Assembly (NCBI GenBank): GCA_024760545.1
Contig: CP060501.1
Location: forward strand, 3,178,036 to 3,242,035
Reading direction: 5' to 3'
Length of the DNA: 64,000 nt
DNA from: Nitrospira sp.
GTDB taxonomy: Bacteria > Nitrospirota > Nitrospiria > Nitrospirales > Nitrospiraceae
Shown: in pieces, positions 42,450 through 51,516 of the stretch
How the letters are laid out: every line of letters begins with the position of its first letter
How positions within the stretch are numbered: the stretch's first letter is position 1
Made by a program: the position numbers and the translations under genes
Notes under the pieces: model-generated
Seen by the model: only the letters and a program-made list of their open reading frames with translations
What the model was told of the DNA's origin: nothing
The model's database searches: none

Positions 42450-43532
42450 ATGACCGAGCAACCGTCACCCGAGGTCGTATTTTCCAAGAGTGCTCCACTC
42501 TTTGGGTTCTGGTACCCTGCCGTGCCCAGCCATACCCTACCCCCTGGTACCATGAAGGGATTGCAGATGTTGGGGTTGCCGATCGTCCTCTGCCGGGATC
42601 GAGCGGGTAGCCTCGCGGCAATGCGTGACATCTGTCCCCACCGTGGCATGCCTCTGTCGTTCGGACGGTTCAACGGCGAGCGGGTGGAATGCTCGTATCA
42701 TGGCTGGCAGTTCGACATGAAGGGTCGCTGCCGGTGTATTCCTGCCTTACCCGGAGAAGCGGAGCTACAAACCGATAAAATCGGTGTCACGACTTATCCG
42801 GCCGAAGAAACGGACGGCATGATTTGGCTGTATCTGGCCGATGAGCGAGGGAATATGAATCCGCTGCCGGCTGCTCCGCGTATGCCGCTTCCATCGGAAC
42901 CTCGGCAATCGTTCCATATTTCGTTGACCTATACCTGTACTGCGGATGACGGCATCATTGGTCTCATCGATCCGGTCCACGGACCGTACGTGCATTCCTG
43001 GTGGCGCAGCGATGCGCGTATGCACGAGAAGACCAAGATCTTTGAACCGATTCCTAACGGTTTTCGAATGACCGCCCACCGGCCGGCGAAGAACAGCGGG
43101 CCGTTTCATTGGATTGAGCGTATCTATGGGGGACCGCTGACCACCACGATCGACTTCCTCTTGCCGAACCAACGAGTGGAACTCATGCAGTGCGGGAGCG
43201 TGTGGCTCGCCAATCGATTGATGGCCACACCCGTATCCGATATGGAATGCCGTATCGATTTCTCCGCCTATTGGCGCGGACTGCACTGGCTCCCGTTCGG
43301 CAATTTGATTTTTCGCACCCTGACGAAAATGTTTCTCGGCCAGGATGAGCGGGCGATGAAGCATCTGGCAGTCGGTCTTCGTCACAAACCCTCATCGATG
43401 TTTCTCGGCGATGCCGACATGCCGGCCAAATGGTATTACAAATTGAAGGCGGCCCATGTGGCCTCCGTCCATACCGGCCAGCCGTTCGATCACCCCCTCA
43501 AAGAGCGAGTGACGCTGCGGTGGCGAAGCTGA
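42450..43532 (+). CDS. Rieske [2Fe-2S] oxygenase, large-subunit type
   Basis: 360 residues. The N-terminal Rieske domain ligates the cluster through CPHRG and CSYHGW (Cys-x-His ... Cys-x2-His, about residues 60-85). The C-terminal domain has IGLIDPVHGPYVHSWW, which matches the Asp/His-rich mononuclear iron site of ring-hydroxylating and demethylating oxygenases (vanillate demethylase or pheophorbide oxygenase type). No reductase partner is adjacent. The substrate is unknown. It is divergent from the sulfur-carrier operon. Confidence 0.88.
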   Translation: MTEQPSPEVVFSKSAPLFGFWYPAVPSHTLPPGTMKGLQMLGLPIVLCRDRAGSLAAMRDICPHRGMPLSFGRFNGERVECSYHGWQFDMKGRCRCIPALPGEAELQTDKIGVTTYPAEETDGMIWLYLADERGNMNPLPAAPRMPLPSEPRQSFHISLTYTCTADDGIIGLIDPVHGPYVHSWWRSDARMHEKTKIFEPIPNGFRMTAHRPAKNSGPFHWIERIYGGPLTTTIDFLLPNQRVELMQCGSVWLANRLMATPVSDMECRIDFSAYWRGLHWLPFGNLIFRTLTKMFLGQDERAMKHLAVGLRHKPSSMFLGDADMPAKWYYKLKAAHVASVHTGQPFDHPLKERVTLRWRS

Positions 43533-43650
43533 CCGCACTCGTTCGATCGGTATGCCTATCGGTGCGTGCCGACTTGCATAAGCTCGACGTTCCTTCGGGA
43601 TTTATCGCGGCGATGCATCAGGCGTGAGGCGTCTCAATCCAGACTGTACG

Positions 43651-45660
43651 CTAGCTTTCAGGCTCGTTCGCCAGAATAAAGCTCATGGCCCGCCTGATCT
43701 CAGGTCGCGATCCGAGCAGCACGACGATATCGCCGGCGAGGAGTGTGGTCTTCTCCGACGGGTTGGATTCCGTAACGCCGCTTCTGGTCAATGCAATGAT
43801 GGAGGCCCCTGTCCGTGGCCGCAGCGCCAATTGGGCGATTGTCTTTCCGTCGGCCGGTGAATCTTCCTCAATTCGGCACGTCTCCACTTCGACATCTGTG
43901 AGGGTGCCCCCGCGAAGGTGATGAGCCAACTCGGGGAGCTCGCTGCGGCGTAGGAGCGCATAGCCCTCACGGCGTACCTGTTCAGCCTTTCGCACGACGA
44001 AGTCTTGCGGCATGTTGTACGTGCGGAGTACGAGCGCGAAGATTTCGATCGATGTTTCAAATTCTTCAGGCACCACATCGTCCGCGCCCAGTTGGTGGAG
44101 TTCCTCTAACTCCCGCAAATAGCGGGTTCTTACGACGATATGGATCTTTGGGCTCAAGCCTCGGGCGACCTGCACGGTCCGACGGGCCATGAACGGATCA
44201 GAGATCGCGACGACCAAGACCCGTGCGTCTTCGATCTTCACGTGCCTCAGCACAGTCGGGTTTGTCGCATCTCCATAATAGAGGGGCAAGCCATGGGCGG
44301 CCTCGCGGCGCACTCTGTCACCGTCTAAATCCAATGCGATGTACGGCACTTCCGTCTCACTCAATACGCGGGCCAGATTGCGCCCATTCAACCCATACCC
44401 CACGATAATGACGTGGTCCTTGATGCGTAGGTGCCGCCCCTCCGCTTCCAGTACATGGGCTTCTGTTTGTCCAGGAAGCCAATGGTGGAGTCGTTGCACA
44501 GCTTCGACTCTTCGACCGAGATGCGGCGACAGCTGCATGAGGAACGGTGTGATGATCATGGAACAGACCGAGACCGCCAGGAAGATCTGATACGGCGCTC
44601 CCGACAACAGCCCCTTCTCCTGTCCTACTTGTGCCAGCACAAAACTGAACTCACCCACCTGCGCAAGGGCAATGCCGGTCATGACGGCCGAGCGCGGAGG
44701 GACAGGGATGGTCAAGACGGCTCCAGCGCCGGTGACGAACTTTACAAGCAGGACCACGAGCAAGACGCCGGTCACCACGGCCGGATACTCCGACAAAATG
44801 CGCCAGTCCATCAGCATGCCGATGGAGACAAAAAACAGACTGTTGAAGCTGTCTCGAAACGGCAACACTTCGGCAATGGCCTGGTGACTGTACTCCGATT
44901 CGGAAATCACGAGTCCGGCGATGAAGGCGCCTAAGGCGAGCGACAGTCCACCCAGAGCAGTCAACCACGCGATGCCGAGGCACATCACGATGATCGTCAA
45001 GAGAAAGAGTTCCCGGCTTCGACTGCGAACGATGTGATCGAGCAGTTTCGGGACCACATACCATGCGGCTGCGACGATACAGACGACCACCACCATAGAC
45101 TTGCCTAACGAGAGCAACACCGAGGTGACCGCACCCTCATTGGGACTGGCAAGAATGGGCGTCAACAAGATCATGGGAACGACGGCCAAGTCCTGAAAGA
45201 CCAGAATGCCGACGGTGGCTCGCCCATGCGGCGTATCATTGTCTCCACTGGCCGCCAACGCTTTCAACACAATGGCGGTGCTGCTGAGTGAGAGCAGAAA
45301 GCCCCAGAAGATCGCCTGAGATGTCGGCAATCCTGTCAGGGTGCCGCCAAGCCATGCGATGGCAATGACTCCTCCCACTTGAATGGGAGCGGCAACCAGG
45401 AGCAGCCGCCGGAGTGATGCGAGTTGTACCAGTGAGAATTCGATGCCGATCGTGAATAGGAGCAGCGCAATTCCGATTTCCGCCAATAAGTGAACCGTCT
45501 CGATATCGGAAACAATATTGAGTCCGTGTGGACCGATCAACGCACCGGCCACGAGGAATCCCGCGATAGACGGCAGTCGGAATTGATGAAAGAGAAACAC
45601 CACCGCGATGGAAACGGTGTAAATGAGCAGTAAGTTTCCGAGCACACCGTGGTCAGTCAT
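43651..45660 (-). CDS. CPA2-family cation:proton antiporter with TrkA domains
   Basis: 669 residues. About 12 N-terminal membrane helices form the Na+/H+ exchanger fold (FLVAGALIGPHG, IGIALLLFTIGIEFSL, LGAFIAGLVISES). A RCK/TrkA-N domain follows (VIIVGYGLNGRNLARVL, LYYGDATNPTVL), then a TrkA-C domain (ETCRIEEDSPADGKTI). This is the KefB/RosB architecture. It moves K+ or Na+ out in exchange for protons and may be gated by NAD(H) or nucleotides. There is no nearby KefF/G ancillary subunit. Confidence 0.94.
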   Translation of the reverse strand: MTDHGVLGNLLLIYTVSIAVVFLFHQFRLPSIAGFLVAGALIGPHGLNIVSDIETVHLLAEIGIALLLFTIGIEFSLVQLASLRRLLLVAAPIQVGGVIAIAWLGGTLTGLPTSQAIFWGFLLSLSSTAIVLKALAASGDNDTPHGRATVGILVFQDLAVVPMILLTPILASPNEGAVTSVLLSLGKSMVVVVCIVAAAWYVVPKLLDHIVRSRSRELFLLTIIVMCLGIAWLTALGGLSLALGAFIAGLVISESEYSHQAIAEVLPFRDSFNSLFFVSIGMLMDWRILSEYPAVVTGVLLVVLLVKFVTGAGAVLTIPVPPRSAVMTGIALAQVGEFSFVLAQVGQEKGLLSGAPYQIFLAVSVCSMIITPFLMQLSPHLGRRVEAVQRLHHWLPGQTEAHVLEAEGRHLRIKDHVIIVGYGLNGRNLARVLSETEVPYIALDLDGDRVRREAAHGLPLYYGDATNPTVLRHVKIEDARVLVVAISDPFMARRTVQVARGLSPKIHIVVRTRYLRELEELHQLGADDVVPEEFETSIEIFALVLRTYNMPQDFVVRKAEQVRREGYALLRRSELPELAHHLRGGTLTDVEVETCRIEEDSPADGKTIAQLALRPRTGASIIALTRSGVTESNPSEKTTLLAGDIVVLLGSRPEIRRAMSFILANEPES

Positions 45661-46081
45661 GTCGTACGTTTATCGCATCGGCTGTCATGCGTAGAACATC
45701 CTCGTCGTCTGTGGTCCGACGATTTGTTGCTGAAGCAACATTATCCCTCGTCCAGAGGCCGTCACGAGAGATACGAAGGATACCTGAGGTCCATGCAAGG
45801 GACAAGGCAAAGCGGCAACCCCACACAAAGATTGTTCAGAGACTTTTCCGATCCTTGCATGGGTTCCAGAGGTCGCAGGGAGAGGTGCGTGCGAAGCGAG
45901 TACAGATTAAAGATGGAGGATAGGAGCGTCACCGATTGGTCTTTCGCGGCCACAGTCTTGGCTTTGCCCCCTCCAAAGAGGCATAGACCGAACAATAAAG
46001 TATTGCGTAGGGTGTGGGCACCTTAACGTGACACGGCGACCAGGCACCGAGTGCCTCCGCCATATGATCTGGAGGTGCCCC
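45661..46081. other. Intergenic region, no gene seen
   Basis: 421 nt between divergent genes. Open frames on both strands (45649-46026 plus, 45762-45995 minus) overlap one another and show no ribosome site, signal peptide or family motif. The GGAGGTGCCCC site for the next gene lies at its end. I see no hairpin or repeat of note. Confidence 0.45.
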
Positions 46082-46645
46082 ATGCGGCTGATCAGAACGG
46101 CGTTCTTCTCATCGGCAATCCTGGCGGTTATGTCTGCTGGGCCGGCTTTCGGCGACTCCTCACCCGGGTCTGCGGCGACGTGGGAATGCCCCCAAGCCGA
46201 TGGTAGCTCTGTGTACACCAATAAGGAGAGAGCCGGTTGCCATGCCATGGCGCTCAAGCCGCTGTCTGTGGTACCCGATTTGGAAAATATGCCGACGGCT
46301 CCTCGAACCATGACCACCGCCGCACCGCGATATGAGGTGCCTCCTTATCAGGGGCGCTCATCCGGGACGGAAGGTCGTCAGGTGCCGGATTGGGCGCGCG
46401 ACTGGTATGCGAGCAACACGTCCACCGGTTCTGTACAAGCCGAGGTGTGCAGTTTGTATATGGAATGGATGCAACTTGTGCAGAAGACCCGGGGCGGCGT
46501 ATTTTTCGGAACGGATCCGTCCTATGGGGGCGATATCAGCGGGCGTGCTCAAAGAGGGGCAAGCCACTCCTTTTACGACAACTCACGCTATATTGCACTG
46601 TCGAGGCTCTTCGGCCCAGGGTTCGTGCCTGTGGGGTGTTTCTAG
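46082..46645 (+). CDS. Exported DUF4124-like protein
   Basis: 187 residues from ATG 46082, with GGAGGTG upstream; an earlier in-frame start at 46028 lacks a site. The signal peptide is MRLIRTAFFSSAILAVMSAG ending AFG. The mature N-terminus TWECPQADGSSVYTNKERAGC follows the DUF4124 pattern (cysteine pair around a YTN core). The remainder is Thr/Ser/Tyr-rich with no motif. A periplasmic protein of unknown function. Confidence 0.72.
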   Translation: MRLIRTAFFSSAILAVMSAGPAFGDSSPGSAATWECPQADGSSVYTNKERAGCHAMALKPLSVVPDLENMPTAPRTMTTAAPRYEVPPYQGRSSGTEGRQVPDWARDWYASNTSTGSVQAEVCSLYMEWMQLVQKTRGGVFFGTDPSYGGDISGRAQRGASHSFYDNSRYIALSRLFGPGFVPVGCF

Positions 46646-46664
46646 CGCGAGGCACCCCAACGCG

Positions 46665-47687
46665 TCACACTCTATAGAATTCACGATACCACTTCACAAA
46701 ACGAGGAATGCCCTCTTCGATCGGGGTGGTCGGCTTGAAGCCGATATCGCTGGTGAGATCGTCGATGTCGGCATAGGTAGCAGGGACATCTCCTGGTTGT
46801 ATCGGCATCAATCTCTTTTCTGCCTTTTTCCCCACCGCGCTTTCCAGAACCTCGATGAAGTGCAAGAGTTCCACCGGCTGATGGTTACCGATATTATAGA
46901 TACGCGCCGGAGCCGAACTGGTCCCTGGGTCCGGCTTGTCTCCTGACCACGATGGATTGGCCGTAGCCGGATGATCAAGAGTCCGGATGACCCCTTCGAC
47001 GATGTCGTCCACGTAAGTGAAATCGCGTCTCATCCTGCCTTGGTTGAAGACCTCGATGGGTTTCCCCTCCAGGATTGCCTTCGTAAAGATGAAGAGGGCC
47101 ATATCGGGGCGTCCCCAGGGCCCATACACGGTAAAGAATCGGAGACCCGTGCAGGGCAGCCGATACAGGTGGGCATAACAATGGGCCATCAATTCGTTGG
47201 CTTTCTTGCTGGCGGCATAGAGCGAGACCGGATGGTCCACATTGTCGTGAATAGAGAATGGCATGTGGGTATTGCCGCCATACACGGAACTGGAGGATGC
47301 ATAGACGAGATGCTCGATGTGACTGTGCCGGCAGCCTTCCAAGATATTCATGAATCCTTCGATGTTGCTCTCCGTATACGCATGGGGATTGACGAGGGAG
47401 TAACGCACGCCTGCTTGCGCCGCAAGATGAACCACACGTCGTATTGGCTCATCGGTAAAGAGATCGCGGATGCCTTGTCGATTGGCCAGGTCGAGCTTGA
47501 CGAATCTGAACCCTTCGCGGGATTTCAATTGCGCGAGTCGAGCTTCTTTTATCCGGACGTCGTAGTAGTCATTGATATTGTCGAGGCCGATGACAAGGTC
47601 GCCTCGGTCCAACAGACGCGTAGCCACATGGAATCCGATGAACCCCGCGGCACCTGTGACAAGAATCGGCGACTGTGATCCACTCAT
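46665..47687 (-). CDS. NAD-dependent sugar-nucleotide epimerase (UDP-glucuronate 4-epimerase-like)
   Basis: 340 residues, extended SDR family. The NAD-binding [17 protein letters not shown] is followed by [18 protein letters not shown], typical of the UDP-glucuronate epimerase group. The catalytic [11 protein letters not shown] supplies Tyr and Lys. The product is expected to convert UDP-glucuronate to UDP-galacturonate for lipopolysaccharide or capsule. AGGAGA precedes the ATG. It is downstream of the MBL/VOC pair on the same strand, with no glycosyltransferase nearby. Confidence 0.9.
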   Translation of the reverse strand: MSGSQSPILVTGAAGFIGFHVATRLLDRGDLVIGLDNINDYYDVRIKEARLAQLKSREGFRFVKLDLANRQGIRDLFTDEPIRRVVHLAAQAGVRYSLVNPHAYTESNIEGFMNILEGCRHSHIEHLVYASSSSVYGGNTHMPFSIHDNVDHPVSLYAASKKANELMAHCYAHLYRLPCTGLRFFTVYGPWGRPDMALFIFTKAILEGKPIEVFNQGRMRRDFTYVDDIVEGVIRTLDHPATANPSWSGDKPDPGTSSAPARIYNIGNHQPVELLHFIEVLESAVGKKAEKRLMPIQPGDVPATYADIDDLTSDIGFKPTTPIEEGIPRFVKWYREFYRV

Positions 47688-47714
47688 GTCTTCTCCTCAA
47701 TCAAAGAAAATGGT

Positions 47715-49346
47715 TCATCCTCGTGTGGCGGCTTTTATAAACGGCGGATCCTGGTGGTCCAACCGGTACAGAGTCAGCGGAGCCAACGCATGTCCCCCTG
47801 AAACGATTTCGATCCTGTCCCTGCCGGCTGTTCGATAGAGGTCCAGGGCGTGGGCACAATGATATCGACATCCGTGCGGGGTGAGAAGGTCTTTTAATTT
47901 TTCAGGCGGCTCCCAGTGAGCCGTCAACAGCGCGGTCCTGGCGGGGTTGCGACGGCTGAACATAAAGGAAAGATGATCGGGATACCAGTCGGCTCCGCCG
48001 GTGGCGTATGAAACAAACACCCGTGCCTGGGCGGCCGCGCAGACCTCGGCAAGATAGCTGTTGGTGAGATAGCCGTTTTCACCGACATCCAGCCATTCGC
48101 CGGGATGGGAGAGAGGGGCGTGGGTGGCATGGCTCCGGATTTCGAGCAGCTGCTGCTGCGACGCCAGCACCAAAGGTATCGGCCCATACTTCACCACCAA
48201 TTGCTGAATGATATTGTCCTTGAGAGCCGATCGTCCGTCGTTGGTCGGGCCGCTGTCCGCATGGATCAACACGTTGTGCCCACGATCCGAGATCAAATAG
48301 CAATTCCTCGGCATTTCGAGGTCGCAAGGGTCTTCTCCATAGAAGGGAACGGAGAGCACCGCGCCGCCTTCAAACGGCCAACTTTCGCCGTGGGCAAGTT
48401 CGATGATTCGATCGAACCCCAGTTCTGTAAGAAGCGACCGATAGTCAAAGAACAGCTGCTTTCGGTTTCGTCGGCTGGGAACGATGATCGGCGTGTCTTT
48501 CGGCAAATGGAGCAAGGTGCGGGGATCGACATGATCATCGTGATCGTGGGTGAGGAACACCGCGGCGGGTCTAGGGAGAAGTGCACCCCAGAGCGACGGC
48601 ATCGGTGATTCGGCAAACCACGGCAGAAGCCATGGGTCGAAGAGTAATACCGTCTCACGTTGTCGGTAGAGCAGGGCCGCATGTCCCAGGTGGACTGTGT
48701 CTTGATCCTGTACGGTTTCGAACCAATGCCGCCGGACTGATGCCGTTGGCGAAGCGGCCAAGCACCCGTGCAGTTGCAGTAATTCCATCAACTTCGCCAG
48801 TACTCCCTGTGCGTCACGAGGCAGTGCGGACACTGCGGATCTGAGATCGTTCACCGTATGAGTTCCATCGAGCAGACCGAGTAACCTTCCGACGATAGGA
48901 CCCAGAGGCCGATCATTGAATCCGATGGGGACCACTTGGTGGTTGACCGCATCAAAAATGCGAAGACCGCCATTGGTCACGGTTGCGGATGCGGTCGGAT
49001 CGATCGGAAACTCCCAATGGAACGTTCCATCCGGTCGGCGGCCGCAGCGAATGTGCTGCTTGAGGTATGGTCGCGCGTTGACCAGCTCTGCATAGGCATC
49101 CTCCAGCCGTCGCTGGCGGTCGAAATCATCGAGCGGTGCCCGTTTCGCGAAGACATCGCTGATTGCCGTATCAATTGCACTGGACAGAAGACCATGCGCC
49201 TCGTGGAGACTGGCAACGACCTCAGGGGCCACACCGCATACGAACGGGAAAGGCCCCGGCGGCTCCGCGCTTTCCAGTTGGATCCAGCACCAGGGGGCGA
49301 GGCTAAGATAATGATTTGGGGGGAGGCTGGTCCAAGTCCGGCTCAT
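47715..49346 (-). CDS. MBL-fold metallohydrolase with PqqD-like insert
   Basis: 543 residues. The N-terminal 140 residues are unassigned. About 145-198 (LLGLLDGTHTVNDLRSAV ... LLQLHGCL) resembles the PqqD/winged-helix peptide-binding fold. The MBL domain follows, with the zinc motif VFLTHDHDDHVDP (HxHxDH) and later LIHADSGPT. The combination is unusual. Its ATG overlaps the VOC-family stop (ATGA), so both are co-translated. It could act on a peptide- or cofactor-linked substrate, but that is conjecture. Confidence 0.78.
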   Translation of the reverse strand: MSRTWTSLPPNHYLSLAPWCWIQLESAEPPGPFPFVCGVAPEVVASLHEAHGLLSSAIDTAISDVFAKRAPLDDFDRQRRLEDAYAELVNARPYLKQHIRCGRRPDGTFHWEFPIDPTASATVTNGGLRIFDAVNHQVVPIGFNDRPLGPIVGRLLGLLDGTHTVNDLRSAVSALPRDAQGVLAKLMELLQLHGCLAASPTASVRRHWFETVQDQDTVHLGHAALLYRQRETVLLFDPWLLPWFAESPMPSLWGALLPRPAAVFLTHDHDDHVDPRTLLHLPKDTPIIVPSRRNRKQLFFDYRSLLTELGFDRIIELAHGESWPFEGGAVLSVPFYGEDPCDLEMPRNCYLISDRGHNVLIHADSGPTNDGRSALKDNIIQQLVVKYGPIPLVLASQQQLLEIRSHATHAPLSHPGEWLDVGENGYLTNSYLAEVCAAAQARVFVSYATGGADWYPDHLSFMFSRRNPARTALLTAHWEPPEKLKDLLTPHGCRYHCAHALDLYRTAGRDRIEIVSGGHALAPLTLYRLDHQDPPFIKAATRG

Positions 49347-49780
49347 ATATCGGCTCTGAACTTCAGCTTGCTGATCGTCGGCTCATACAGAGCCTGAATC
49401 AGATTGCCGTCAGGATCTGAAAAATAGAACGAATAGCTGCCGTCTCGGTGTTGCTTGGGCTCCTTGGTGATTCGTCCTCCCAGAGATTCGATCTTCAGCA
49501 TGACCGCTTGATACATCTGATCGACGGCCTGTGGACTGTCGAGAATCACCCCGATATGATCGAGCAGTTGAGCCGTTGGGGGTTGGTAAGCGGACAGCTC
49601 ATCCTTTGGAATTTGGTGGAGCGCCAGATTGTCGGTCCCGGAGCTAAAATATACATTCTCTTGGTCCGGTTCCCAAACGGTCTGCATACCAAGCAGCTGT
49701 TCATAGAACCGCCGCGAGCGAGGAAGGTCCAGGACACGTAGCGCCAGATGGCGAAGACCTTGATGGAATGGAGCCGTCAT
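49343..49780 (-). CDS. VOC (glyoxalase/dioxygenase-like) family protein
   Basis: 145 residues from ATG 49780; the frame extends upstream to 49894 but the extra 38 residues look non-coding. Two beta-alpha-beta-beta-beta repeats are present: GLRHLALRVLDLPRSRRFYE and LDHIGVILDSPQ, with NLALHQIP, YSFYFSDPDGNLIQALYE (metal Glu) closing the fold. Such proteins bind metals and small molecules (glyoxalase I, extradiol dioxygenase, bleomycin resistance). The gene heads the pair with the MBL-fold protein. The substrate is unknown. Confidence 0.82.
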   Translation of the reverse strand: MTAPFHQGLRHLALRVLDLPRSRRFYEQLLGMQTVWEPDQENVYFSSGTDNLALHQIPKDELSAYQPPTAQLLDHIGVILDSPQAVDQMYQAVMLKIESLGGRITKEPKQHRDGSYSFYFSDPDGNLIQALYEPTISKLKFRADI

Positions 49781-49922
49781 ACGATCGCAATGCAAGTTGA
49801 TCAAACTGGAATTGGTATAGTAGGGAGACCAACGACCAGCCGTCAACGGAAAATCGGCTCCTGCCCCAAATCGTCGACTGTAGGATGATCGCATACTTGA
49901 TGACTTCAGGGTGCTCAGGTCA

Positions 49923-50750
49923 ATGACATTGAACGGAATGACAGTTGTGACATTCGAAAGCCGGATGGCAACGGAGATGGCCCGCCTGATCGAGCGTTAT
50001 AGCGGACGGCCACTCGTCGCTCCCGCCCTGCGCGAAATTCCACAGGAGAAGAACCCGGCGGCAGAGGAGTTTGGGGCTCGGCTGATGGCTGGACGGATCG
50101 ACCTGCTTATCTTGCTGACTGGTGTCGGCACCACCACGCTGTTTGACCTCCTCAAAAGGCACTATCCGTGGACGGCAATCTCGGAGGCGCTGACACGGAC
50201 TATTCTTATTAGCCGGGGGCCGAAGCCGGTCGCGGCTCTTAAAGCCTTGGGTCTCAAGGCGACGGCAACTGTCCCCGAACCAAACACCTGGGTCGATCTG
50301 ATTTCCACCTTGGATCAGTCTTACCCTGTGAAGGGATTGCGGGTGGCTGTGCAAGAGTATGGGGTTTCGAACCCCGATCTGCTGAAGGCACTCGAGCGGC
50401 GAGGCGCAGAAGTCCTTCCTGTTCCGATTTACAAATGGGCTTTACCGGAGGATCTTAGTCCAATTCGTCATGCAATCGATGAAATCATCGCGGGGCGCGT
50501 CAACGTGATGCTGATTACCAACGCGGCTCAGGTGGACCATCTCATGCATGTGTTGGAGCAGGATGGAACCACGCAACCCTTCCGCATGGCACTAGGAAAG
50601 ATGGTCGTTGCCTCCATAGGCCCGACGGCCAGTGAACGGCTGCGACACTATAGTTGGCCGATCGATTTCGAGCCGTCACACCCCAAGATGGGGGTTTTGG
50701 TGAAGGAAGTGTCGGAACAAGGTTCCAAAATTCTCGATAGAAAGCGATAA
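49923..50750 (+). CDS. hemD: Uroporphyrinogen-III synthase-like protein
   Basis: 275 residues from ATG 49923; a GTG at 49911 would add four residues and an ATG at 49938 would drop five. The HemD pattern is visible as two alpha/beta lobes: VVTFESRMATEMARLI with LLILLTGVGTTTLFDLL, and LRVAVQEYGVSNPDLLKALERRG with VNVMLITNAAQVDHLM, ending ASIGPTASERLRHY. HemD closes the tetrapyrrole ring for haem. It is isolated from other hem genes, so a second HemD copy elsewhere is possible. The gene is divergent from the VOC gene. Confidence 0.85.
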   Translation: MTLNGMTVVTFESRMATEMARLIERYSGRPLVAPALREIPQEKNPAAEEFGARLMAGRIDLLILLTGVGTTTLFDLLKRHYPWTAISEALTRTILISRGPKPVAALKALGLKATATVPEPNTWVDLISTLDQSYPVKGLRVAVQEYGVSNPDLLKALERRGAEVLPVPIYKWALPEDLSPIRHAIDEIIAGRVNVMLITNAAQVDHLMHVLEQDGTTQPFRMALGKMVVASIGPTASERLRHYSWPIDFEPSHPKMGVLVKEVSEQGSKILDRKR

Positions 50751-50995
50751 ATTCAGGTGCATGCCTAGGTCGGACGCTGCAAGAATTCTGACCGAGTATT
50801 CCAAAGTTGCTGGTTGTTCATGGCCCGATTGTGTAACGACTGACCGGTCGTTGCACAGGCCTAGGGCCCTCCAGCCGTTTCTCATACTACTTCATAGTTG
50901 ACGCTCCATTTGCCGGCTTAAGTTCTGAATCACAGTCCTTTGTGCGTATGGTATCAATAGCATCTCGCGCAGCATTTCCTTTAACCGTCAGTTTT

Positions 50996-51241
50996 TTACA
51001 TCATTAGCCATGTCGGCATATTCACCAGCATCACCAAAACCAAAAAGAGATCCCAGCCAAGTTCTTTCACCTTTACGAGCTTTTGTTCGTCTGTTAAGCA
51101 AAGTGGGTCATTACTTGGAGCCTCCGCTTGACCGACACTCCCTCCTCCAGGCGCTACCGGCCTGGAGCTGCTGTCACGTCCACTGCTACACCCTGCAATC
51201 ATCGTCGTCATACACAGTGAAAGGGCGATCTTCATGGCCAT
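50996..51241 (-). CDS. Small lipoprotein with C-terminal membrane helix
   Basis: 81 residues from ATG 51241. The signal peptide ends with MTTMIAGC, a good lipobox, and the mature part is Gly/Ser/Pro-rich, then KVKELGWDLFLVLVMLVNMP forms a hydrophobic C-terminal helix. Reading frame and composition are protein-like, though the ribosome site is weak. No family is recognised. Confidence 0.5.
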   Translation of the reverse strand: MAMKIALSLCMTTMIAGCSSGRDSSSRPVAPGGGSVGQAEAPSNDPLCLTDEQKLVKVKELGWDLFLVLVMLVNMPTWLMM

Positions 51242-51429
51242 CGGGGGAATAACGTCGCTCTTGCCTACAATTAGCAGAGTCATAATGTTTCTCCACTAGA
51301 ATAGTACTGGCCGCTGGTGGGACATATAAGTTGTTGAAAGTAATAGAAGTTGTCGACCGAAGTGGTGGCTCATCTTCAGGGCTTCGGATGCCAGCAGGTT
51401 GCTCTTATTCGGCGCAACATTCTTTCTTT

Positions 51430-51461
51430 GGAGAGGCCTATCCAACTGGATAGGCCTCTCC
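51430..51461. repeat. Perfect 14-bp inverted repeat (stem-loop)
   Basis: GGAGAGGCCTATCC and GGATAGGCCTCTCC pair perfectly around the loop AACT. It is 56 nt beyond the stop of the 51517 lipoprotein gene, but a T-run is missing on both strands. It is a strong transcript-end or protection structure, or a protein-binding palindrome. Confidence 0.6.
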
Positions 51462-51516
51462 CCCATGTATTCTTGTGCCAATACTAGATAGACCGCTAAT
51501 TGAGACCCCGCTTCGC

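Noticed and set aside
45649-46026. 125-codon plus-strand frame after the antiporter start
   Set aside because: It overlaps a minus-strand frame of similar size, is Arg-rich without structure, and lacks a ribosome site.
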